64,000 nt of DNA from Nematostella vectensis (Eukaryota > Cnidaria > Anthozoa > Actiniaria > Edwardsiidae): NCBI RefSeq assembly GCF_932526225.1, contig NC_064043.1, forward strand, positions 10,025,821 through 10,089,820, read 5' to 3'. This document shows, in pieces, positions 46,701 to 56,894 of the stretch. The notes under the pieces are model-generated. The model ran no database searches and was not told the DNA's origin. It saw nothing but the letters and a program-made list of their open reading frames with translations. The position numbers were made by a program, and so were the translations under genes. The stretch's first letter is position 1. Every line of letters begins with the position of its first letter.

Positions 46701-49147
46701 TTCCCTTTTAATAACACAAACAAAGCTAAATGTTTCATATGTTTTTAAAACTGAAAGCCAATCCTTTCACATTCCTTTAGTTGTCCATTACTGTAATTCC
46801 TTGGGGTTCATTTCGGGGACTCTTGGGGATCTGTACAGGACCCGAAATGATCCCAGGACCCGAAACGATCCCAGGACCCGAAATGATCCCCAAAAGTACC
46901 CCAACTGATCCTCGGACCCGAAACGATACCGAGGAGTCCCCGAAATCAACCCCAAGGAATTGCGGTAATGGACAAAGGGAAAGCAGAAGAAATACTTTCA
47001 ATTCTTTCAGCATAATAAAGGGTTAACAGCGACTCGATTTCTAAACAACGCGACTTAAAAATATTTAATTCCAACGCAATACTTCTATTTATTACATTGC
47101 CCGGCGTTAAACCCATAAACAGAGTCCAAAACAAATACACAACTTTAACTTGCTACTGAAAGGAATATAGCATAAACATAGCGCAGCTTTGCTCAGATCA
47201 ACCATACTTTTGACCTTCCATCACACTCTAAACATTTTGCGGTTCCGACACATGACTCTGACACTATAAATCTCATTTCCGGTAAACATCACCCCTAAAA
47301 ATTTATATTCATTTGACAACCGAACATGTATTTCACCACGAAATTCTTGTTTACACGAGCGAATATTTACCGACACATTATATTTAGGCAGCCGGTTTGG
47401 CCGAGAAGATGGTCACTGAGTAATACACTCGAACAACCCTTCTACCACCGATGCAAAATATTAAGAGGATGTGGCATTTGTTGAAAGCAATATTATGTGA
47501 GTTTTGAATTTCCTCGTGCGTACACCCCGGCATGATCTCATGATAGGATAGGTCTTTCATTCGCCGAATACAAACATGCAAAAAAATAACCTTAACACAT
47601 TTCGCTTCCTATGGAAAGCAGCATGTCCTATCCTTTCTTTTTGGCTTGTTATGTAAAAATGATTTATCCACGCCGTGTTCTTCAAATTACTATCACAGGA
47701 ATTGTTAGTTGACACCAATTTCTGACTCAACCACTGTATTTCCCCCGCAGTACTATTTTAATATCTTAATACTATAGTTTTAGTTAATGTAAATTCCCTT
47801 TTGATAACACAAATAAAGCTAAATGTTTCATATGTTTTTAAAACTGAAAGCCAATCCTTACACATTCCTTTTGTTGTCCATTACTGCAATTCCTTGGGGT
47901 TCATTTCGGGGACTCTTGGGGATCGTTTCGGGTCCCGGGATCAGTTGGGGAACTTTTGGGGATCGTTTCGGGTCCTGGGATCGTTTCGGGTCCTGGGATC
48001 ATTTCGGGTCCTGTACAGATCGTTTCGGGTCCCGGGATCAGTTGGGGGGCTTTGGGGGATCGTTTCGGGTCCTGGGATCGTTTCGGGTCCTGTACAGAAC
48101 GCTCTAAAGCTCTGGATTTTTTGGATGTCCTAAGTCAAAACCTTTCCTCCCCCCCCCTCAGGATATTAAATAAACACGCAAATCAATGTTATCGTGAATC
48201 TTGAAACAACATGTATATTGTTTCGCATGTGTGCAGGAACAGGTTATTTAAAAAATTACAACATGTTTAGTCAGTTAGACACAATAAACAACTTATTCAT
48301 CACGTTCCATTCTGTCACAGAGCCGTAGCCAGGAGGGACTGAATACTCTGCTCGAGTAAAAGGTTAACAAAACACTTCGTGTTAGAAGGAGACACTTATA
48401 AACAGTACGGCGAGATTCACGATATTGTTCAAGTCTGCTGTTCTCTTGTCCGACTCGTCCGATGCACGCTTGAATACGCGAACGCGGTGTTCGCCAACTT
48501 TACATGCTGTCTGTATTATACATTTCCTTCAAGCTGGCAAAAGGATTCGTTAAACATATATTGTAAAAAAGCAGTATAGTGGTACGTACGCCTTCCTCCC
48601 CTCTATCGGGAAATGTTTATCACTGGCTCAACCTCCCCCCCCCCCCCCCCCCCCCCCCTCTATCGGGAGATGTTTATCACTGGCTTTGAATCTGTTCGGT
48701 ACATCTTGGAGTGCATATCTCTCAAATTGAGCCTTGAGGCCTCATAAAGACGACACGCCCCAGAGAAAACGTAAGCGATGCAAGCCGAAAAAACAACTGA
48801 ATTGAGACCGACTCTACGAATATATTGTCGAGTGACACGTAACAGCTGCTCACCTTTGTATTATCATCGTGAAAACAAACAAGCTCTTCGTCTTTCGTTA
48901 AATAAATATCCAGTTCGAATCCATCTGCGTTCGTCCCAAGTAGACTCGTGAACCCTTCTAGAGTGTTCTCTTGGTATCGCACCGGATTGCCTCGATGCCC
49001 TATTACAAGAGGCTTTGTCTTTGTATGGAACAGATGATCCTTTGGAACTGCTTGCAGATAGCGCGATTCGAAACACGGGTCCGTTGCTATCACTGATATT
49101 ACTGTGACCGAACTAAACAGCACAACCACTTTGTGAACAAGAAGCAT
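37772..49147 (-). CDS. Glycerophosphodiester phosphodiesterase family protein, 4 exons, likely GPI-anchored
   Basis: Minus-strand exons: 49147-48854, 39777-39693, 39401-39304, 38437-37772; 1143 nt, 380 aa. The protein starts with a signal peptide (residues 1-21). The catalytic signatures of the GDPD TIM barrel follow in order: HRGN at 51-54, ENT at 60-62, FELDI at 77-81, CFHDD at 91-95, and LEMKP with Glu159 and Lys161 across the exon 3/4 join. The His51/His93 pair and Glu78/Asp80 metal ligands are present. The last 17 residues (GILLLLFLSFVIYL at the end) are hydrophobic with no tail after them, which suggests a GPI anchor or C-terminal anchor. The family hydrolyses glycerophosphodiesters to glycerol 3-phosphate and an alcohol. 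Intron 1 is 9.08 kb because of the repeat array. The exon 3 acceptor (TTAAAG) has a weak pyrimidine tract, but phase and protein both fit. Confidence 0.9.
39904..48176. repeat. 8.3-kb tandem array of 1.14-kb units with inverted outer ends (GDPD intron 1)
   Basis: The word GGGTTAACAGCGACTCGATT recurs at about 40181, 41321, 42461, 43602, 44741, 45881 and 47021, giving six near-identical units of 1140 bp and a seventh, diverged one (47041-47880). Each unit contains a ~190-bp hairpin motif: CCATTACTGTAATTCCTTGG, then short GGACCCGAAACGATCCCA repeats, then the inverted CCAAGGAATTGCGGTAATGG (for example 41083-41272). The outermost edges (TTAAATATTCTGAGG at 39910 and CCTCAGGATATTAAA at 48165) are inverted to each other, as is the minisatellite beside them. 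This suggests an original DNA transposon whose body was tandemly amplified. Confidence 0.92.
41081..41275. repeat. Hairpin motif within the 1.14-kb unit (repeats at +1140-bp steps)
   Basis: Inverted arms of about 45 bp surround three to five copies of a 19-bp GGACCCGAAAYGATCCCA word. The same motif is found at about 42221, 43362, 44501, 45641 and 46781. It is open on both strands in each copy, but those frames have no coding character. Confidence 0.9.
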
Positions 49148-49670
49148 TCTGAAGAAGTTCCGACGAGTAAGGCTTGGAGACGATGGAAACAGTTTAGTTC
49201 CACAAAAGGACGCGCTAAAACCGTGAAGTCAGCTAAGATAACATGACAGGCAATTACAATAGCTCAGATGTCGAATTTTGATTTTCTATTAGATTACCTC
49301 CAAATCACTGTTAATCATTTACGACAGTCAATAAACAAGACGAAGCGGTTTCTCATTTGTACATCATCATGGTATTTGAGGTTGCTTTCTTATCACATAG
49401 AGGCCACAAAGCCTAATTGGATGCGCTCTTTGGAAAAAAATGCACGCAATATATCAGTGACAGCCGCGCAGGATTTTTTTTTTTAATTGTCCTGTTGGGG
49501 TTTCTGTGGCGAATTGGAATTACTAATCCACAGGTAGCCCGAGGAAAGCGTGGCGCCATGTTTGCACTGCCATGTGAATGAATGCATTGGGGATAACTCG
49601 TATACTATGAGCATTGTGACTAAAAGTTTCGGCCATATTTCCTAAGGGAGAGAGTGCTGTCATTCTCAAG
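49148..49670. promoter_or_regulatory. Divergent promoter region between GDPD and ASZ1
   Basis: 523 bp separate the start codons of the minus-strand GDPD gene and the plus-strand ASZ1 gene, so both promoters must lie here unless non-coding first exons exist. There are no inverted-repeat elements in it. An A/T-rich stretch lies at 49425-49490 and the half near ASZ1 is mixed sequence. No TATA box is convincing. Confidence 0.5.
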
Positions 49671-52600
49671 ATGAATTTTTTACCAGCTGGAGCCGAGGAA
49701 AGTTCAGATGATGATGGGTTTAGTTTTAGCTACGAGCCAAGAAGAAACGTTCAATCTCACAACACAACGAACTCAACTAAAAAGACGACTTCGTATGGCA
49801 TCCCAGCTGGTGCGGAATCCTCAGACGACGACTTTGATTGCTTTGGATCGTTTGCAGATCGAAATGTTTCCAAAAACACCACAAGTTATAAAAACAATGG
49901 TGGTGGTTCAGAGGTAGTGACATCTGGGAACACTGTGGAAAAGCCGCAGTCAATGGGCAGAGGGAGGGGAATGTTGGACAACAGGGGTAGGGGAGGTTTT
50001 GGTACCCCAACTCCCCCTCCACAATCTGGCAGGGGAAGGAAAAGGTATGTATCCATATTCCGAGCCTAAAAACTGATCTAGTCATACAGTACATGCAACA
50101 TCGCAATGTCATGTCTACAACTTTTGTTGTTAAGTGTAAATTGAACCAAGACTTAGCTACATCACATAAACTCAAAGGATTTTTAAAACATAAAGAAACT
50201 GAAGCCAGATAGGTTGTGGTATTCATAGTGTAGTCTGCGAACAATGGGTAGTTGGCTGTCAGGGGCCGGTTGCCAAAGCCTGAATAACTTATCCGCCAGA
50301 TAGGCGCTACCCACCGGATAAAAACCCTACCGAGTGAATAGTTATCCGGGGGATAATAATAATCAACTGTAAAATTAGTTGTTTGCATGTGTTTCAACTT
50401 GCATTGAGTCTAAAATTTATCTTAATTCCGACAATAAATTAGAAAGCAAGACACCATTTTTTTTTCTTCACATTTATTCGGTTGATAAAACTTTATCCGA
50501 CCTGTATTATCCGGATAACTTTATCCGCTGGATAACTTTTATTCAGGCTTTGTGCAACCGAATCATGCCACTTGGATAAGTTTTAACCGGATTTAACTGG
50601 TGGATAAGTTTTATCCAAGCTTTGTGCAACTGGCCCCAGAGGTTTCACCAAGGCATTCATCATACAGTACTTTTTCAACCTTGTATTTATTAATAGTTTG
50701 TCTACACCATTCTTATGCAGACCATCTATTTTTTCTGCAGCTTGTCTGTATTCTTTTTTCTTTCTTCCAACAATAATAGCAGTTTTTCTAAATATGGGAA
50801 ATGGCTGAGAGAAAAAAGTAAAATGACAGAGGAAGGCTGCTACTGTAACACCAAATTCAGTTAATGCGAGAGAAAAAAAGCCCATACGTTTATGGTTTAA
50901 CGGGGCTGGTTCTCTTACATCAGAGAGGCAGAGGACTACTGTCTATTGTGTGTGTTTTGTAAACTTAACCTTTTTTTGCTGTAGGAACCAAAGGAAAAGT
51001 GCATCTCACAAGCCATCAGGCCCTAGTCCAGTACAACTTGAAGATTTTAAAGTAGCAGTTGTAAAAGGAAATATTGCGGTAGTACAGAAATCTATTGATG
51101 AAGGTACTTTGATGCATTTTCAGTATGGAGTAAAAATAGAAAATTATTTTAAAATATCCCTGATGCACCAGCCTGGGTTCACATTGAATATGTTTTTATG
51201 AATTTGTTTAAAAAAAGACAAAAAAATTAAGTTGTTTTAAATAACTTAGTTTACATGTGAAACTTGAACTGTTATGTTTCAGGCATTCCTGTAGATGTAG
51301 TGCTGAGTTCTGGTTGGACAGCTCTAATGCATGCGGCAAACTCTGGCAACACTGAACTGGTAAAGAATCTCCTGAGCCAAGGCGCTAATGCAAATTTCCA
51401 CAAAGGTATGTGACAAACATTGCAAATGAAACATGATGGAAAAACCTTGCATATGTGTATTGCGATAGTATACTAAATAATTGACAATTTCTTACAATTG
51501 CCTTCAGTTCCTTGCATTTTGTATTGATTTTTCCTATTCAGTCCTTTTTTATCTTTAAGATTAAAATTAGTAATTTTTCTTATTGTAAAGGATAATAACC
51601 TTTACTTGTAATATACTATACTGTAAATAGTATAAACTTGTTTGTATGGGGAAGTATGGAGTATTTTCTTTGCATTTAATCTTTGCTTAGGATTATGCTT
51701 TGCATATATGCTCTTTAGTATGTGTCTTCAGTAACTGAGGTCAATAACTGCAGAGGTCTGTGTGACTGACAATATCCTGGGATTATTAGATATGTACACA
51801 GTCTTGATGGCTGTGTGCGATGCTGCACCCAGTGTGGAGGAGGAGAAGGCGTTCCAGTGCTGTGAGTTGCTGCTTGAGAATGGTGCAAGAACAGGTGTAT
51901 ATGACAGGTATACTTCGTTTGATTAACAGGGGCTTTATTAAGGGCCTGGCGGCCGGTGGAACTGCCAGCTCCAAGCACCGTCAAATTTTAAAAAATGTCA
52001 ATTTGAATGTTTTATTTGAACTAATAGAATGAAATAACTTCCACACCCTACTTATAAGTCTCCACTCTGAAACTTTATGAAACCGCTCTTTAAATTTGTT
52101 TTTTCCACTGAATAGGGAATATGTTTTAAAAAGAAATGTTTGTGGTATCGCAGGCACCGCATAACGCCCTTGATGTATGCAGCTCGTCAAGGAAGAGTGT
52201 CTCTATGCAAGAAACTAATAGAAAAGGGTGCACAGGTGGACAAGCAGGACGTCAGGGGGTGGACGGTAAGGTGTAGCATCTTGCTGTGTTACTGATGGCA
52301 AGAGTTCATCTCAATCATTACTTGCAGATCCCAAAGAGAGATTACACTAAATTTTTGCGACATCAAACTTTCACATCCCACAATAACAGGTTGGTTGGCA
52401 AGGTTTTTACAAGACATGATGGCCATTTAACATAGTCACCCGAGCAACAAGTGATACACAGTCCCTAAGCTACATAGAGAGCCAGTTTTTTTGCTTGAGA
52501 AGCAAAGCCCCTACCACTGAGCTGTCGCACCCCTCTCTCAGCCCCACCCCAGTCCTGTTTGAGGGGATTTCTACTTTTAAAAACATTATTTGTCTTTCTA

Positions 52601-55600
52601 GGCCTTATCATGGGCTGCATCAGAGGGCCATGGAAGGCTTGTAAGGGTGCTGCTAGATTACAAGGCAGACCCTCAGCTCTATAGTAGTGATGGCCAAGCG
52701 CCTTGTGATATTGCCTATTCTAAAGGGCATGATACGGTAAGTGGCAAAAGTATTGAAGCGGCAATTGTACCAGTTTACTTCCAGTCAGTTACATAATAAT
52801 CTCTAAGCTCCTAGGCTCCCTAAAGCCATGATTTTAACAGAAAACGTCCAAAGGCAGTGTGTATATTGGAAGTTTTTTTGAGGATGTGACTGATAATTTA
52901 GAGCAGATAGCCTGTTGAATAGCGCAGATTCTAATGGATTCTTTTGTTGGCTGAGGTTTCCATGGGCCCACCAGATTACTGTACCTCAGTTCTTTGTCAG
53001 GGACCCAAATACTGCAGTCAAGCAAATGGGGAACAAGAGGGAATAAAAAATAGAAGGGAAATACCCTTGGTGCTTTAGACATCTAGTAATAATAGAAGGG
53101 GTCCATGGGACATGACGGAAAAACCTGTAAAATTGCCATCAGTTCCTTGTATTCCGAACTGATTTTCACAAATAACGTGAGGTCGAGAAGCACATAGCAA
53201 GACTTTGGCTTTTTAAGATATTTTTTCCTTGATCATCCTTGCGCTATGTATGGGCTCAGGGACGAAAAGCCCAATTTTCAATGACACTTTACAAAAAGTG
53301 GCATCAATTAAAAAAAGTCACATTTGATATTTTGTTTGCTATTACTCACTAAGTACTTAGAGAAATTTTCCGCCTTATTATATGTGAAATTGGCTTATTT
53401 AAAGCATCATGTCATGTTTTCCATCATGTCGGTCCATGGCATTATTTTCTGCTTTATATATTCTGGTCCATCTGTATCCTGTTGTACTTAACTGTGGTCT
53501 GCTGTGGCACCTAGGATGTGGCATCTATAGCCTGTTCTACTTGCTCCTGTGATAAGCTTGCTGATATGCTTCCTTTGTTTGTTCCTTACAGATAGCTGAG
53601 ATCCTTGAGGCTGCTTCATCTGGGGGACTAAGGCTGGCTAGGGTTAACAGAGTAGAGGGGGACAAGTAAGGCTTTAGTGCTAAAGTAGCAAAGTAGACAG
53701 TTACTGTGCAGGTACAATAAGACATAGGGAAAGTTGGCTTAGTCCAAATTATAAATTGCAAGGTACTAACCTGTGTTTTTTTTTTCAAGTGATATCCCGA
53801 TTCTTGCGTTAAAAAATGATCCCCAATCCCAACATTTTGAGAATATATTGATCCTGATCCAGCCAACATAATTTCGATCCCTGATCCAAAAAAATAAAGC
53901 TGATCCCTGATATACCTTATTGAAACCCCGAAATTGTTCAGAGAAACAGTAGCAAACCATCCAGAGTGATTGTTCCTTTGAAAAGGAGGTTATAACACCT
54001 GAATTTCACCTGAAATTCAAACCCTGTCCCTTGTTCCCCAGCGAGTCTGTTTGTGATGAGCTCCATTTGTTTCTGAGTGGACTTGAGCTTGGGCATTTAG
54101 TACCAAAATTCAAGGTATGCACACCTCTTGCTGTGTTCTTTTCTTACTTTTTAAAGAATATCCTGTAAACATCTACTATTTTTCACTCAGTACTCATCCT
54201 TGACTTGCATTCCAGGAGCACAAGGTTGTATTTACAGATCTACTAAAAATGACAGAACATGACCTTAAACAGGTGTGTTTAGAATGCGAATGGTATCTAC
54301 AAGGGGTAGCCCACCTTTACATGATGAACATCAGAAGAGAAGAGTTTACGGTTTCTAATTTCTTCTTTCAAATCAGTCTCTTCTTAGCGTTAATTACATA
54401 TTTTCACCAGCTACTTCTTGTATGTAGCTTGTATTTTACACAAGTTTCTTATACATAATTTGTAAGGCTTCAGTTTCTAATGCTGGTGTTCGATAGATAT
54501 AGACATGGAGAACTGCCTTAGTTAGTTTATCTCGAATATTCCTTTTTTTAATATTCCACAGATGGGAATCTCACAGGTTGGGGTACGCAAGAAGCTTCTT
54601 GACGCCATCTGTGATGTGCACAGCAAAGAATGGACAACCACTTCGCTACAGCAACATAAAAAGTTAATTAGGTGGGCTTCAGGAGGCGTCAATACTGTTT
54701 TATAAGTGTTATGAATGGATTCTACATGGTGTAATACAGATAACGGTATTGATAATGGTATTGTTATGTTGATAATGGTGTTGTGTTTATGGTGTTGTTG
54801 GTGGTTATGCTGATAATGGTGTTGATATTTATGTTGATGATGCTTATGTTTATGGTGATGTTGATAATACAGATAATTGTGTTGGTGGTGATGTTAATTA
54901 TTATTTTTGGGACGACGTTAGTGTTGGTGTTGATGGTTATTGTGGTTGATGGTGTTGGTGTTGGTTGATGATTATTTTTGGGACGACGTTGGTGTTGGTG
55001 GTGATGTTGGTGTTGATGTTGGTGTTGGTGTTGGTGGTGATGTCAATGCTTATGTTGGTGGCGGTGAGTTGATGATGTTGATTGATAATAGCAATAGTGA
55101 TACTGCTGGTGATGGTGGTCAATGTTGCGTCTGGTTAGATAACTTGATTGTTATGACAAAGGTGTTATTTCGGGTAAATGATGATTGTTGCATTGATAAT
55201 AATGATGTCCTTTTGGTAGCCATTTGGGATTATGTTTTAATGATTATGTTAATTGTGACCGTAATGATGTAATTGTTAATATTATGATCTTCAAAGTTTC
55301 CCATCTTTATTCCCAGTGCCCCGGAGGTGACAAACGTACTGGCAAACATCAGCAAGCATCTGTCGGTTATCCATGCTAGTGTCGGCTACGCCCAAAAACA
55401 GATTCAAGCCATCTCGGATCCTACTATGTTTATAAAGGTATGTTTGCTTAGATAAAATGAAACAAAAAGCGCCAACTCCAAAGTCTGATAACGCTCTGTT
55501 GACCACAAGATAGGAAAATGTTTGCGAAGCATCGTGCGATTTAGTGTCCAAATATGCATGTTACAAACACCACTTGACGAAGGAATGCTATGCAATGCAA

Positions 55601-56485
55601 TGCTCCGTGCTTCAACATAACTTGACCAAGCACTGTTCCATAATGCGCCATATTTCAAACCATCATTATGCAAAACAATGCTTGTCCAATCGTTACTTGA
55701 CCAAGCAATGCTATGTAATGCTAAATGTTTTCCAATTGACCAAGCAATGCTATGTAATGCTAAATGTTTTCCAATTGACCAAGCAAAGCTATGTGTTTTA
55801 ATCATTAATTGACCAAGCAATACTACTTACTGCTCCGTGTCTAAAACATACATATAACTTGACCAAGCAACGCCTCGTTTTCCCAACATTGTTGGCCCTG
55901 ATCGCCACCATTTACTAGTTTCTATTATTGGAACTGTCTGTTTTGATTTCAGGATGTTAGCGAGGCGGAGGGACTTGTATTGTACGCCAGAGAAGCATCC
56001 TCAACCGCTGCATCTCTACAGCATGACATGGCTGCCCTGCAGACACGTGTGAATGAAGTAAGTATCCTGTACTCCTACTTCGATGATGTATTTAAGATCC
56101 TGGATTCAATTTGTGTTACACTACTGTTATTATTATTTAATCGTTGATATTCAATGCATGTAATATTTTATGTATTAACAATATAGGCGCCGTTTTTACT
56201 GAAGGATTGATTGTTTTGTTTTTTACTAACGGAAATACACATTCTGTTTCCATAGATTGTTTTGCAATAGATCGGACACATGGTCATTAACACTAGTAAA
56301 CTGTAATCATTTTTTTTTATGTTCAGCTCTCGATTCAGACAGCGCTTATATCCGCGGATCTGATAAACCCGAAGTACAGCACAGAAGGCTCACAGAAATC
56401 AAGATCAATAATGGCTCCGCTTTTACTCCTCGGCATAGCGGGCGCAGCCATTGCTGGCTTCTGCTACAAGAAATACGCGACGTGA
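49671..56485 (+). CDS. ASZ1: ASZ1/GASZ: ankyrin-repeat, SAM and membrane-tail protein of the piRNA pathway, 13 exons
   Basis: Exons: 49671-50044, 50985-51103, 51283-51405, 51790-51907, 52154-52265, 52602-52736, 53592-53665, 54042-54114, 54216-54272, 54562-54671, 55317-55437, 55953-56057, 56327-56485; 1680 nt, 559 aa. The N-terminus has two acidic motifs (ESSDDDGFSFSY and ESSDDDFDCFGSF) and an RG-rich segment (residues ~98-125). Four ankyrin repeats follow (about 139-345): SGWTALMHAANSGNTELVKN, DMYTVLMAVCDA, ITPLMYAARQGRVSLCKKLI, ALSWAASEGHGRLVRVLLDY. A SAM domain spans about 353-418, then a coiled region and a C-terminal membrane anchor (MAPLLLLGIAGAAIAGFCYK). Mammalian GASZ sits on the mitochondrial outer membrane and organises nuage for piRNA production; the same layout here supports orthology. 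A basic leucine zipper is not obvious. Confidence 0.9.
50262..50637. mobile_element. 376-bp MITE in ASZ1 intron 1
   Basis: GGGGCCGGTTGCCAAAGCCT at left is inverted at right (CAAGCTTTGTGCAACTGGCCCC in shorter form). The interior is full of TTATCCGG/CCGGATAA words. No clear target duplication. Confidence 0.8.
54730..55275. repeat. Degenerate GTTGATGTTGGTGTTG microsatellite region (ASZ1 intron 10)
   Basis: Low-complexity G/T-rich sequence made of GTTGGT, GTTGAT and GATGTT words. It creates long spurious frames on both strands. Confidence 0.9.
55560..55870. repeat. ~40-bp tandem repeats (ASZ1 intron 11)
   Basis: Copies of TTGACCAAGCAATGCTATGT then AATGCTAAATGTTTTCCAA, most regular at 55690-55790 and degenerate elsewhere. 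Confidence 0.85.
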
Positions 56486-56894
56486 CAAGAGGTAACATAC
56501 GGGCTTCGAAGACTTGGTGTCACGTGAGACAGATTTATGGATTGATTGGTCAGAATCAGTGAGTGCGCCGAAACACAACACGTGGCTCGCACACGAGGTT
56601 GGCTTGAGGACAATATTATGCTCAGCCTTTTCTTTGTTATCTCGTTCCAAAAGTATCGGCGAGTCATATATGATGCAGGCAGCTCCCGAAATTTTCATAA
56701 GTTGATTTATTGTTCTAGTTATTTACAGACGTCATGTTTTAATGTTTTACGGACATTCCTGGTTAAAGCTTCCTCAGAAAGAGTAATTTGACAAATCCTG
56801 TTTATACATTATCCAGACAAATCTCTCTTGCATTTACGTGGTTCAATTTCACCGTGTTCTTGGTCATTTGGTCAAGTATGTGAGGGCTGGGTGC
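56486..56894. other. Spacer between convergent ASZ1 and creatine kinase genes
   Basis: 409 bp between the two stop codons; it must hold both 3' UTR ends. No AATAAA is seen on the plus strand. Overlapping short frames on both strands (56423-56791) have no known counterpart. Confidence 0.5.

Noticed and set aside
41077-47026. Six repeated pairs of overlapping 75-81 aa frames on both strands
   Set aside because: They are the inverted hairpin motif of the 1.14-kb units read in either direction; composition is driven by the short GGACCCGAAACG repeats and no protein family fits.
51740-51789. Earlier acceptor (CTGCAG near 51750) for ASZ1 exon 4
   Set aside because: It is open in phase, but adds residues with no match in the ankyrin repeat; the TTATTAG acceptor at 51789 gives the conserved repeat start.
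54783-55272. Open frames of hydrophobic or acidic low-complexity protein on both strands
   Set aside because: By-products of the GTTGATGTTGGT microsatellite in ASZ1 intron 10.
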